A DNA stretch of 64,000 bases from positions 2,611,266 through 2,675,265 of the forward strand of contig NZ_CP014226.1 of the NCBI RefSeq assembly GCF_001545155.1, given 5' to 3'. Source of the DNA: Halomonas chromatireducens (GTDB lineage Bacteria; Pseudomonadota; Gammaproteobacteria; Pseudomonadales; Halomonadaceae). Below, piece after piece: positions 30,284 to 39,160 of the stretch (position 1 is the first letter of the stretch; every line of letters begins with the position of its first letter). Under the pieces are notes generated by a model. It was not told the origin of the DNA, searched no databases, and saw only the letters and a list, made by a program, of their open reading frames with translations. Made by a program: the position numbers and the translations under genes.

Positions 30284-30498
30284 CTATTCATCTGCATGCC
30301 GCCCCTTGAGGTACAGCGCCACGGCCCCCTCGGGTTTCGAGGCGGAGACGGTATCCACATGATCATTGCCGCTGACCAGCTCCGACAAGCCGTCCACGGT
30401 GAGCACATAGCCGCCGTCATCGCTGGGGTCGGCCCGGCTGACGGTCCACTCGTAATCGCGGATCACCACCCGCGCACCGGGACGTACAAGGCCTGCAT
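30284..30498 (-). pseudogene. N-terminal remnant of SNF2/DrmD-like helicase
   Basis: The frame reads LVRPGARVVIRDYEWTVSRA, then a Gly/Leu-rich GLSELVSGND, which resembles the opening of large SNF2 helicases such as DISARM DrmD. It ends after about 70 codons. An ATG at 30498 with a CAGGAG site is one base out of frame: inserting one G (GGG for GG) would give a normal start reading MQGLVRPGARVV. So both an early frameshift and a truncation are likely. It precedes the DUF262 gene by 37 bases and was probably part of the same system. Confidence 0.5.
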
Positions 30499-31450
30499 AC
30501 TTGTCTCCTGAACTGGCTCCAAAACCACCTCAACTGCCGGATGCGAGTGTGATGTACCGGAAAGGGTGGCAGGCAGGCCCGACATCGCATGTCGCATTAA
30601 GCCCATCTGTTGCCTTGAGTAGCCACCCAGTTAACTTAGGTTATCACCGGCATGAGCAGTCTCACAGGAGATACAGCAGCATTTTGATCGATCAATTCGT
30701 CGGATGCCCCTCGGCTCAGTAGGGCTGTACAGCGAAAAGGCGTGAGCACCTTCATGACGGCACTGGAAGTCCCCGCTCCTTTTGAATAAGCCACGGACCC
30801 GCCACGTTTCGTCCCTAAGTGTAGGGTTCCGGATGATCAACAGACATTGTGGTGGCTCAAAGGACTCGGAGCCAACGTTGAGGTACTGGAGCCTCTTTCA
30901 TGGCAAAGCGACATTCTGGCCACCGCCCGCGAGATCCTGTCACGCGAGGCTCCAAAAACATGACCCTCATATCAGCTGGAAGGGCTCTAGATCGCTTCAG
31001 ATCGCTGCTTGCTCGTTTCAAGGCGCAGCGTAAAGGCACCAGCATAGGGAGGAGATGTAACATCTCATGTCGCAATGCAGAGCAATGACGAGCGCTGCTT
31101 CCAAGGCCAGGCTTCAGCGATCAAAAGTTTCATGACCCTATGAAGAGCGTGCTGTACTCGGAGATCTGAACATGGCTGTGTGCCCACGAACGTGAACTAT
31201 CGAAGGTGTGCTCACAAACGTGAACAATCAGCCATGCGCCAAGTAACCTCAATACACGGCAGTCTGCCAATAAATTCGAGAGCATGGGTGTCTGCTAATG
31301 AGCCCGAGAATATGGCCGTGTGCTCATACTGCTGGGAGCACAGCACAGCTTGCCGCTTAATGGACAAAATATTCATACAGCTAAGGACTGCGTTTACGGC
31401 AACTCTATCAGGGCTTTACAAAGCCAACCCGCGCTGGTAATTTGATTTTG
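30499..31450. other. no recognisable gene
   Basis: About 950 bases with short frames on both strands, none with a plausible start, known motif or codon pattern. It contains the direct repeats at 31178-31229 and may be debris of earlier insertions. Confidence 0.5.
31178..31229. repeat. two 24-bp direct repeats
   Basis: GTGTGCCCACGAACGTGAAC plus 4 bases at 31178-31201 is repeated with three mismatches at 31206-31229. Looser copies of the GTGTGCTCA start occur near 31319. Such repeats occur at ends of IS21-type elements, but no transposase is present. Confidence 0.6.
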
Positions 31451-31672
31451 CCGAGTCCAATTACTCGGCCGGGTTTGGCGACTCGTATAACTCTAGGCGC
31501 ACAAGCGCCCCTGTCATGGTTGGCGCTTTTTTCTTGCCAACCATGTCTATGGCGGTCGTGCGTGGGAGACCTTCGGGTCTGCCGGTTCCTAGAGTGCCGG
31601 TTCGCCAACCTGCGTACGGCCGCCCCCATCACTGTTTGGCGACAGCGGGGACGGCTCCTCAACTCTAGGAGG
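31451..31672 (+). promoter_or_regulatory. structured leader of helicase operon
   Basis: Several hairpins stand in a row: CCGAG/CTCGG near 31451-31470, GGCGC-ACAA-GCGCC near 31496-31510, GTTGGC/GCCAAC near 31524-31547 enclosing a T run, and AGACC-TTCG-GGTCT near 31567-31580. CTCCT near 31657 could pair with the AGGAGG Shine-Dalgarno site at 31667-31672 and hide it. The order resembles an attenuator or a cis-acting RNA ahead of the three small overlapping genes. No known riboswitch class is recognised. Confidence 0.45.
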
Positions 31673-31679
31673 CGTGTTC

Positions 31680-31886
31680 ATGGTCCATCCGACCGTATCC
31701 CCACTCCGCAGCAGTCGCCGTGCGCGCGCTGCCGCACACCGTGCCATGGCTATGGCCGCACTGGCATCCAACAGCAGCGCTCGCGTTCGCTACCGCCGCT
31801 ATCACCTGCACATGAGCAAGGCAGAAGCTCTAGCGCTTGCCGCCGACCTTCAAGGCAAGGATGACCTGGCGGGAGTAAAAGCATGA
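31680..31886 (+). CDS. small basic protein, unknown
   Basis: 68 residues from ATG 31680 (AGGAGG 7 bases upstream). Arg/Ala-rich: LRSSRRARAAAHRAMAMAAL, then RVRYRRYHLHMSKAEAL. Its end overlaps the next start (ATGA). The strong ribosome site and the overlap argue that it is real although it has no recognised domain. Confidence 0.65.
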   Translation: MVHPTVSPLRSSRRARAAAHRAMAMAALASNSSARVRYRRYHLHMSKAEALALAADLQGKDDLAGVKA

Positions 31887-32491
31887 TGAGCCCGGCGCCC
31901 TCCATCACCCCAGAAAGCGGCACCACTTCTCAGCCTGACGCGTCAGTGAACTGTATGGTCACCGAAGCCTTGGACCAGCAGTTGCTGCACTATTCCCGTC
32001 ACAACCAGCCCTTCACCATCAGTGAAATACGCGATCACCTGCTAAAGCTTCCCGAGCTCGCCTCGATGAACCACGTTAAGCTGCGCTATCGAGTTCGTGA
32101 TCGGCTGAATACCCTGGAGCGCGACGGGCTTGCGGAGCGAGTTGGGCTTCTGGGCAAACGGCGAGTCATCTACCAGGTAGCGCTGGAAGACACCGACGAC
32201 GAGTCTGAGTGTTCGCCTGTCTCTCCGTCCTCCACCCATTCTTCATCTGAATCTTCCGATGCGCTGGCGGATTACCTCTCCAATGAGCGTGACCGGCTGC
32301 GGGCCGAGATGCAGACAGCCTTGGGTGAAGCAGAACATTACCGCAGCCTGCTGAACCATTTTCCGGCAGAACGTGGGCGAATCGCCCCGCTGCTGGAAAC
32401 GGCCATCGAGCGCGGTAGTCGGCTCAAAGGACAATGGGATGCCAATACAACGGTGAGGTCGATGTTGAACAGCGAGGGGGCAAACACATGA
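31883..32491 (+). CDS. hypothetical protein with winged-helix-like N-terminus
   Basis: 202 residues. From about 30 to 100 the pattern FTISEIRDHLLKLPELASM ... RDRLNTLERDGLAERVGLLG suggests a winged helix that could bind DNA. A Ser-rich linker follows, then a helical region (YLSNERDRLRAEMQTALGEA). It overlaps both neighbours by ATGA and so is the middle gene of a coupled trio with the helicase. Confidence 0.65.
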   Translation: MMSPAPSITPESGTTSQPDASVNCMVTEALDQQLLHYSRHNQPFTISEIRDHLLKLPELASMNHVKLRYRVRDRLNTLERDGLAERVGLLGKRRVIYQVALEDTDDESECSPVSPSSTHSSSESSDALADYLSNERDRLRAEMQTALGEAEHYRSLLNHFPAERGRIAPLLETAIERGSRLKGQWDANTTVRSMLNSEGANT

Positions 32492-34011
32492 GCCGATCGG
32501 CACATAACCACCAATTCTCTGGGAACAACCTGCCCCCGTTACGCTCCTGGCAAGCCACCTGCCTTCAGCAGGCATTGAAGAGCTTGTCGGATAACCGGCC
32601 TCACTTTCTCTGTCAGGCTACGCCGGGTGCCGGCAAGATGCTGATGGCAGCGGTGCTGGCTGATGAGCTGCTTGGCCAGGGTGATATTGAATATGTCATC
32701 TATCTCGGTCCGACCCGAGCAGTGGTCGAACGCGCTGTCCAGGCCCTAAGCCAGGTAACCGGTCAGCCCATGCATGGCCAGTTAGGCGCCATAGGTGCCG
32801 GCCTGACCTATCATGCCCTTCAGCATCGCCTGGAAGAGCTCAAGCGCCTGTGCACTCGGGCGCAAGTTTTGTTGATATGGGACGAAAGCCACCACGCCGC
32901 TGGCCTGGAGGGACAATCAGCAGGGGCCAACCAGTGGGGCATGGCGCTACTTGCCCTGGAGAGACATGTTCGCTTTACGCTGGCCCTGTCGGGAACGCCT
33001 TGGCGCACCGATGGCAGTTGCCTACCGCTGCTCCGTTATTTGGAAGTCAGCTCGCCTAATGAAAGCAAGGAGGAGGATGAGTCCCGCGACTCAAAAACTC
33101 GTCAACTTCAACCGGATTATGTCTACACGCTTCAAGAAGGGATCCGGGATGGGATCTGCCGCTACCCTCGGCTGCAACTGGTGGACAACCGATCCATCGA
33201 AATGACGCGCTTCCATCCGCGCACCGGCCGACGGGAAACCCGCCATTACCCCAGCATCCCTCATCTTCTGAAGCATCCTGCCATCGATTACCGCAGCCTT
33301 GTGCGGCTCGATGCCCCGCTCCAACGCGTGCTGCATCGGGGATGCGAACAGCTCGACGCACTGCGTCAGCGGAATCCTTGCGCTGCAGGGCTCGTCGTGG
33401 CATCGGACATCGAGCATGCCGAAGAAGTAGCACAGCGCCTGGAAGAACGGGGAGCATCGGTGTGTCTGGTCACCAGCAAGGCACCCAGGGCTCACGCACA
33501 CCTGGAGAGGTTTCGGGAAGACAGCACAGAGTGGATCGTCTCGGTGGGTATGGTCAGCGAAGGCGTCGATATCCCGCGCCTTCAGGTATGTTGTTACCTG
33601 AGCCATATCCGAACCGAACAGTATTTTAGACAGGTACTGGGTCGCATCATCCGCCGGATCGGGAACGATGACGCCGAGTGCTACTTCTACGCCCTGAACG
33701 AGAAATGTCTTCGTCACTTTGCCCGACGGTTGAGCGATGACCTGCCTGATGACCTGGCCACCGTTTCCCTTGCGGCCCCAGCCGCACCGCCTCGAGGCAA
33801 TAGCAGCGCCGAATATTCCACTGGAGAGGAAACAGGTAACCCCTCTGGTTTTGGAGTAAGTGAATCGAGCTCGGCACCCTCCGCTGCTGGCCAAGCACAA
33901 GATGAGCCGATACATGTGGCAATGGCAGCGGGCAGCCATGAAGCGGCTGCCCATGATGTGGCGTTCTCTCAGGCGTTTTATGAGCGTCTTGTGGCCTTAC
34001 GCTTATTCTAG
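32488..34011 (+). CDS. DEAD/DEAH-type superfamily 2 helicase
   Basis: 507 residues from ATG 32488 (overlapping the previous stop; GAGGGGG upstream). Motif I is ATPGAGKM, motif II is DESHH instead of DEAH/DECH, motif III SGTPWRTDG, motif VI-like QVLGRIIRRIG. The layout resembles RadD/restriction-type helicases. A low-complexity Ser/Ala/Glu tail follows at about 440. Motif I ends in Met where Thr/Ser normally contacts Mg2+, which could reduce activity. Part of an accessory three-gene operon; its role may be in DNA repair or defence. Confidence 0.8.
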   Translation: MSRSAHNHQFSGNNLPPLRSWQATCLQQALKSLSDNRPHFLCQATPGAGKMLMAAVLADELLGQGDIEYVIYLGPTRAVVERAVQALSQVTGQPMHGQLGAIGAGLTYHALQHRLEELKRLCTRAQVLLIWDESHHAAGLEGQSAGANQWGMALLALERHVRFTLALSGTPWRTDGSCLPLLRYLEVSSPNESKEEDESRDSKTRQLQPDYVYTLQEGIRDGICRYPRLQLVDNRSIEMTRFHPRTGRRETRHYPSIPHLLKHPAIDYRSLVRLDAPLQRVLHRGCEQLDALRQRNPCAAGLVVASDIEHAEEVAQRLEERGASVCLVTSKAPRAHAHLERFREDSTEWIVSVGMVSEGVDIPRLQVCCYLSHIRTEQYFRQVLGRIIRRIGNDDAECYFYALNEKCLRHFARRLSDDLPDDLATVSLAAPAAPPRGNSSAEYSTGEETGNPSGFGVSESSSAPSAAGQAQDEPIHVAMAAGSHEAAAHDVAFSQAFYERLVALRLF

Positions 34012-34200
34012 TCGCCGATGCTCGGGGAACGAGAAATAGACCTAGGTCCCCAGCGACGCGTGTGGTGGCACAGCAGGGGAATGGGCAGGACCCTGTCGTT
34101 ATCGTCAGCCAAGAAGGCTTTCGGGGTCAAATCAGCAGTTGCATAAAAAGCCGCCTTCACTTCGCAAACGGACCTGGCACCAGCAATATAATGTTACGCG

Positions 34201-34530
34201 TCACTTGCAAAAATGAGTGCCGGTCGCCTGGGTTTTCCGCCGCGTAGGGGGGGGGTACTGGCCCCATCCCTCTGGCAGACTGCTGGCCTCTATCCTTTCG
34301 ATGTCGTCGGTTTCCAATTCGAACACACCGAGCATATAGTCCCTCGGGACCACACGAGGGCTGGGGATATAGCTGCCCATCTCTAACGGCGCGAGCGGGG
34401 CGCTTGTGGCGTAATACATAACAGGATGACCGGGATCGTTACAGCGAGCGCCATCGTGATAACTCCCACCATGACCGTTGAGGTTGCCAATAAATCGCAC
34501 CGGCACGATGCGAAGCAGTGTGAGTGTCAT
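34201..34530 (-). CDS. RES-domain toxin, shortened C-terminus
   Basis: 109 residues from ATG 34530. VRFIGNLNGHGGSYHDGARC, then NDPGHPVMYYATSAPLAPLE, matches the RES fold (usually GGRWN, here GARCN) that degrades NAD+ in Xre/MbcA-RES toxin-antitoxin pairs. RES toxins are usually near 150 residues; the distal part with the conserved Ser is absent. A run of nine C (minus strand, 34245-34253) precedes the divergent tail; one more C would give a tail reading GDRHSFLQV...NIILLVPGP that better resembles the family, though still short. It follows its antitoxin by 13 bases. Probably inactive. Confidence 0.6.
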   Translation of the reverse strand: MTLTLLRIVPVRFIGNLNGHGGSYHDGARCNDPGHPVMYYATSAPLAPLEMGSYIPSPRVVPRDYMLGVFELETDDIERIEASSLPEGWGQYPPPTRRKTQATGTHFCK

Positions 34531-34543
34531 ACGAGGAATCGTA

Positions 34544-34990
34544 TCAGCTGAACTCGCCGTAGCTGATCTTACGCAGGATCTGACGCACGATTCCCCTACC
34601 TGCAAAGGTGTCGAAGAGGTCGACAGGGCGCGAACCGGACAGAGCCGGCACCTCTACATGCAACCATTCCAATGCAACTTCTCGATCGCCAAACACTTCC
34701 TCTGCTTCGATATAGAGCTTGAGGGTGTCGAGCAGATTTTCACTCTGCGAGCGGCCAAGCGACTTGCGCGTGTAATAGCGGTGGAGGTCGCTCGAATTGG
34801 TTTCCATGAGACGGGCGAAGATCTCCCTATCGTCAGCTAGCGCCTGCACTACCTGGCGTAACACTTGCCCTGAGATACCCTCCCTGACCGCCTGAATGTA
34901 GACTGCTGGGTCGCTATATAACTCACGCGGGAGATCGATCTTATTCATAATGCCCTTGCGGGACGCGCCATTTCGCTCCAGGAGTTCCAT
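34544..34990 (-). CDS. MbcA/ParS/Xre-family antitoxin
   Basis: 148 residues from ATG 34990, which has GGGAG 6 bases upstream. The C-terminal half is a standard DUF2384 toxin-binding domain: EEVFGDREVALEWLHVEVPA, LSGSRPVDLFDT, GRGIVRQILRKISYGEF. The middle (about 40-100) is the helical Xre-like region. It neutralises the RES toxin encoded immediately downstream and probably represses its own promoter. This is the only complete toxin-antitoxin pairing in the window. Confidence 0.85.
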   Translation of the reverse strand: MELLERNGASRKGIMNKIDLPRELYSDPAVYIQAVREGISGQVLRQVVQALADDREIFARLMETNSSDLHRYYTRKSLGRSQSENLLDTLKLYIEAEEVFGDREVALEWLHVEVPALSGSRPVDLFDTFAGRGIVRQILRKISYGEFS

Positions 34991-35338
34991 TGCTATCTCC
35001 CACCCTGCCCATGGTGGGCTCAATTGATATGTGCCACCTTGCTTTAAAAAATACGTCATCTGACGCTTTTATCACGCCATAAGGGTGCTTTTACAGCGTT
35101 TTTGTTGGCTTATGGCCTGGTAACGTCGCCCTGCCCTGTCATAAACGAGATACTGGTATCGCTTGATGCTTCGTGTGAGGCGGTACCAAGCTGTGCCACC
35201 CTCAAGTCCGCAAACCCTCAGTATCAACCGACTGTCCTGATCGATGGCGAGGAACTGATGATCTGGGGGGCATGCACTGAAGAGCGCCGGGTTTCGTAGA
35301 CACCCCAGGCCTTATCCTGAAGGCACCCAAGAGTTCCC

Positions 35339-35520
35339 ATGAGCCGTCAACGAGACACTGAAGAATTCAAGATCGACGCCGTCAAGAAGGTGACGGAGCG
35401 GGGCCATCCACGCCCGCTTCGTCGCTCACCTCTGCCAAGTCGCAGCCCGCCTTGAACGGGGTGAACCCTCCATCGCTGGAAGCATGCCAGCTCTCAGCAG
35501 GCCCAGATAGAACACGCACA
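35339..35520 (+). pseudogene. IS3-family transposase remnant
   Basis: MSRQRDTEEFKIDAVKKVTE is the start of an IS3 OrfA, joined after about 25 codons to unrelated or OrfB-like sequence and stopped. Too short to act. The rest of the 34,991-35,618 gap holds nothing I can name. Confidence 0.6.
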
Positions 35521-35618
35521 TACGCCTACCTCACCCGCTCTTTTCTTACCACCAAGCCACCCAAGGTAAATTTCCATTAGCGATTGCCTGTTGCCTGGAA
35601 GCGACGATGTCGAGAATT

Positions 35619-35634
35619 CTGTATAGAATTACAG
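35619..35634 (+). promoter_or_regulatory. LexA box of umuDC
   Basis: CTGTATAGAATTACAG fits the LexA consensus CTGT-N8-ACAG exactly and lies 20 bases before the umuD start, so umuDC should be induced by DNA damage. Confidence 0.85.
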
Positions 35635-35653
35635 GTTAACAAAGGGACTCACC

Positions 35654-36094
35654 ATGACATTGGCAAAGCTCATTCCGGCTCATCCCGAGCCTCCAATACT
35701 CGCGCTGCCCTACCCACTGGCCCTGGGCCGCGCCGGGCTTTCCGGCTTTCCAAGCCCCGCTCAGGACTACGAAGGCCGCACCCTCGACCTCAACGAGCGC
35801 CTGGTCAAGCGCCCCTCGGCGACGTTCTTCATGAGCGTCACCGGCGACAGCATGACACGCCTGGGTATCCACGAAGGCGACCTGCTGCTGGTCGATCGCT
35901 CCATCGATCCTCGCCCCCGGCATATCATTGTCGCCATGGTCGACGGCGAGATAACGGTGAAACGCTATGAGCTGCGCGGCGACGTGCCCTATCTCTGCTC
36001 GGGCAACCCCCGCTATGCTCCGATCCCCCTCGAGGACCTCGATTGCCAGGTATGGGGCGTGGTGCGCGCGGTCATCCACGAGTACCCGGTATGA
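35654..36094 (+). CDS. umuD: UmuD, SOS mutagenesis accessory protein
   Basis: 146 residues; LexA/S24 peptidase fold. Self-cleavage should occur at Ala27-Gly28 in GRAGLSGF, using Ser66 in TGDSM and Lys103 in TVKRYE. The cleaved form joins UmuC as DNA polymerase V. The stop overlaps the umuC start (ATGA). Under the LexA box at 35619. Confidence 0.95.
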   Translation: MTLAKLIPAHPEPPILALPYPLALGRAGLSGFPSPAQDYEGRTLDLNERLVKRPSATFFMSVTGDSMTRLGIHEGDLLLVDRSIDPRPRHIIVAMVDGEITVKRYELRGDVPYLCSGNPRYAPIPLEDLDCQVWGVVRAVIHEYPV

Positions 36095-37376
36095 GCATGA
36101 TCGGCCTGGTCGACTGCAACAGCTTCTACGTCAGCTGCGAGCGCGTGTTCCAGCCGCGGCTGCGCGGCCTGCCAGTAGGCGTAATGTCGAACAACGACGG
36201 CTGTGTCATTGCGCTCTCGAACGAGCTCAAGGCGATTGGTATCACCATGGGCACACCGGCATTCGAGATCCAGCATATGGTCCGCCAGGGCCGCATCCAT
36301 CTCCTCTCGAGCAACTACGAACTCTACGGTGACATGAGCCAGCGCGTGCAGTCGGTGCTCGAAGAGTTCTCACCCGGCGTCGAGCCCTACAGCATCGATG
36401 AGATGTTCGTCTGCTTCGGCGGCTTCTCGCGTGAGCAGCTGCTCGAACATGCCCGCCAGCTCCATGATCGTGTGCGACAGTACACCGGCATACCCGTCTG
36501 CGTCGGCGTCGCGCCTACCCGCACCCTGGCCAAGCTGGCCAATCGAGCAGCGAAGAAAATTCCGGCCTACCGCGGCGTGTGCATCCTGCACCCTGAAAGC
36601 CGGGAAACCCAGGTGTTGCTGAAGAAGATCGAGCTAGGTGACGTTTGGGGCGTGGGGCGGCGGCTTGTCGAGCACCTGGCCATCATCGGAATCAAGAGCG
36701 CATGGGACCTTTCCCAGGCCGACCCCAAGCGGATCAGGCGACAGTTCAGCGTCACCCTTGAACGCACCGCCTTGGAGCTGCGCGGCATCCCCTGCATCGA
36801 GATGAACGACTTCGACGAAGCCCGACAGCGCATCATGACCAGCCGAAGCTTCGGTAAATTGACCAATGATATCGGCGAGATCCGCGAAGCGATTCGACAG
36901 CATGGCCAGCGCGGTGCTGAGAAACTGCGCCGCCAGAAGGGGCTTGCCAAGGCAGTGCTGGTGTTCCTCAAGACGAATCCGTTTCGCCAGGACCTGCCAC
37001 AATACTCGCCAAGCCTGGTGCTTGAACTCCCCCGCCCCACTGACGATAGCCGAGAGATCCTGCAAGCCGCCGGCCATGCCCTGGAGCGAATCTACCGCAA
37101 GGGTTACCTCTACCAAAAAGGCGGCGTGATGCTGCTCGACCTGATCAACGCCGACCGGCAGCAGCTCTCGCTTCTCGATACGCCCCAGAGCGACGCCGAG
37201 CGGCAACGTAGCGCGAAGCTGATGGACGTGATGGACGAGCTGAACGCCAGGATGGGTCGAGGCACAGTGAAATTGGGTACCCCGAGCCCCGGGGCGGCAT
37301 GGCATTTGCGGTGCGCCACCTCACGCAGCGATACTCAACCCGCTGGGACGAGCTATTGCAGGCTCTTGCGAAGTGA
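36091..37376 (+). CDS. umuC: UmuC, DNA polymerase V catalytic subunit, frameshifted end
   Basis: Y-family polymerase from ATG 36091 with DCNSFYVSCE and the catalytic SIDEMFV intact. Up to about residue 400 it is normal. Near the CCCCGGGG run at 37282-37292 the frame changes: the +1 frame continues the usual family ending (GMAFAVRHLTQRYSTRWDEL) and stops at 37376, four bases before a terminator hairpin, while the uncorrected frame runs on to 37473 with unrelated text. Either a one-base mutation or a sequencing error. The catalytic part is unaffected; the altered C-terminus could disturb partner binding. Confidence 0.88.
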
Positions 37377-37380
37377 AAGC

Positions 37381-37400
37381 GCCCCGGCCGTAGCCGGGGC
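37381..37400. terminator. umuDC terminator hairpin
   Basis: Perfect 8-bp stem GCCCCGGC/GCCGGGGC with loop CGTA, directly after the expected umuC stop. Confidence 0.75.
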
Positions 37401-37543
37401 TCAGTTGCGACGAGACGCGATATTCTGGCGAACCCGTAGGAACGCAAACTCCCGGGCATCTCACGCTTCATGATACCAAGTCAGGCGAGAACCAAAACGG
37501 TAAAAAGCACGTTCCCATGGCAGAAAATTTCTAAAAAAGAAAA

Positions 37544-37564
37544 GCCCGGCCACAGGGGCCGAGC
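37544..37564 (-). terminator. intrinsic terminator
   Basis: GCTCGGCC/GGCCGGGC stem on the minus strand followed by TTTTCTTTTTT (rc of 37533-37543), a typical rho-independent form. It lies 210 bases past the SRAP gene. Nothing else is recognised between 37,401 and 37,774. Confidence 0.7.
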
Positions 37565-37774
37565 TTACAATTGACGCTTCCCTATCCAACCAACCTCAGG
37601 CTTCCTGCCCAAGCCTCCTTGGTTCAGAGCGTTCCATCGCTCGGCCTTCCTTGAAGGGCTCTCCCTAGCCCGTTAGCTACAAGATAGTAGCTGTGAGCAA
37701 ATACAGCTTTAACCCACGATAAGCCAGCGCGTAAGTATTTTGCGCCGCATTTGTAAGAGATCGCTTACAAGCAG

Positions 37775-38431
37775 TCAGGCCGGATTGATCAGCCCCGCAT
37801 CCTCGTCGTTGCCGGGTCGGTTCACGGCCCGGCTCACCGGCCAATGCTCGATCAACCCCGCATCCAGGTGACGCACCACTTGGCGGATCGTCTCCCGGTC
37901 CGTCAGGTCGGGGTCGAGCCACGGCTCGAGGCTGGCGTCGTCGAGGATCAGCGGCATGCGGTCATGCACCTCGGCGGCGCTACCGCGAGCAGGCTCGGTC
38001 AAGATGACACATCCCAGGCTGCCATCCTCGCGCTCGGCATAGATACCGGCGAAGGCAATCGGCTCGCGGTCGGCGCGGGTGAGATAGTGCGGTTGCTTGC
38101 CGGTTTCGGTGGCCAGCCACTCGAACCAGCCATCCGCAGGGATAAGGCAGCGCTGTCGCGCGAAGGCCTGCTTGAAGTAGCCGCTGGTGGCAACCGTCTC
38201 GGCCCGGGCGTTGATCGGCTGTGCGGCCTTGCCCGTGGCCCATTTCGGTCGATAGCCCCACCACAGCTTGAGCTGCTCAGGCGGGACGTTATGGGCAACC
38301 TGCCGGAACCCAGTGATCCAGGTACCCGGCGGGATATTATAGCGAGCCGGTGGCCCTTCCTCGGCCACCACAACGCCCAGCCGCCGAGCAAGCTTGGGGT
38401 AGGCGTTGTAGGAAGCGAAGCGGCCACACAT
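37775..38431 (-). CDS. SRAP-family protein (YedK/HMCES-like)
   Basis: 218 residues from ATG 38431, chosen because the family requires Met-Cys at the start (MCGRFASY) so that Cys2 can cross-link to abasic DNA. Further motifs ARYNIPPG, WGYRPKWA, INARAETVA, RCLIPADGWFEW and the His in HDRMPLIL are all present. It shields abasic sites in single-stranded DNA. It faces umuDC, forming a DNA-damage cluster. Confidence 0.93.
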   Translation of the reverse strand: MCGRFASYNAYPKLARRLGVVVAEEGPPARYNIPPGTWITGFRQVAHNVPPEQLKLWWGYRPKWATGKAAQPINARAETVATSGYFKQAFARQRCLIPADGWFEWLATETGKQPHYLTRADREPIAFAGIYAEREDGSLGCVILTEPARGSAAEVHDRMPLILDDASLEPWLDPDLTDRETIRQVVRHLDAGLIEHWPVSRAVNRPGNDEDAGLINPA

Positions 38432-38451
38432 ACTTTGTATCCAACGTAAGA

Positions 38452-39048
38452 CTAAGCCATCCGGTCTGGCCGGCGCCTGTCTCGCCAATCTAGCCAGTCT
38501 GTCTCGAACGCTACCGGACCCTGCTCACCATCGACAACCGGCATGGCCGAGCCGCGCAGATAGCGCATGAAATCGTCTTGGGCCGCACCGGGCAGGTCTC
38601 GGATCCTGACGTAGCGCGTACCTGCAGGCGTGCGGTGAATGGGAATGTCATCCTGGACATGACTGTCAAGCTCATGCTCGGATGCTTCCCAGTCCTCTTC
38701 ACCCACGGGCTCGAGAGGCTCATCATACTGATCAACAGTGCCCTTCAACCTTTCTAAAGGCTGCCCACAGTTGATGGCGGTTTCATCGGTCATGCCGGCT
38801 AGCCCAGCCTCCCACTTGCCATCATCACTTTCATTGACCAGCACATCCAGCCGTGTCCCGAGGATTTCCTTCACGTATTTTGCGATAGTGTACTTTTCCT
38901 CCAGCGTCAGTACGACGCTTCCGTTTTTTCCCCTGATCTCGAAGCCAGAGACATCCAACTGCTTTGAGAGGGCGTACTCTGTATTCGCGATGGCGTCATC
39001 AAGCGGCATGCCGCCAAGCGCTGCCAATATGTTTTGATACCGATGCAT
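38452..39048 (-). CDS. hypothetical protein with C-terminal TRYVR module
   Basis: 198 residues (AGAGGAAAGGG before the ATG). N-terminal half: EEKYTIAKYVKEILGTRLDV and acidic stretches. The last 60 residues (AGTRYVRIRDLPGAAQDDF, MRYLRGSAMPVVDGEQGPVA, FETDWLDW) are nearly repeated in the protein at 40727-40969, so they form a module. The name and function are unknown. It ends 20 bases upstream of the SRAP gene on the same strand and may be cotranscribed with it. Confidence 0.7.
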   Translation of the reverse strand: MHRYQNILAALGGMPLDDAIANTEYALSKQLDVSGFEIRGKNGSVVLTLEEKYTIAKYVKEILGTRLDVLVNESDDGKWEAGLAGMTDETAINCGQPLERLKGTVDQYDEPLEPVGEEDWEASEHELDSHVQDDIPIHRTPAGTRYVRIRDLPGAAQDDFMRYLRGSAMPVVDGEQGPVAFETDWLDWRDRRRPDRMA

Positions 39049-39160
39049 TGCCCTTTCCTCTGAGAAAGCAACCTTTCGTTTACTCTACAGCATGGCGTCA
39101 ATACGGTGGCCGTGCCATGTTGGTCATGTGACCGTGAGCATCACAATCAGGATGAGGTCC

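Noticed and set aside
30857..31088. Overlapping short frames on both strands
   Set aside because: Neither has a ribosome site or known motif; the basic composition is likely chance in this region.
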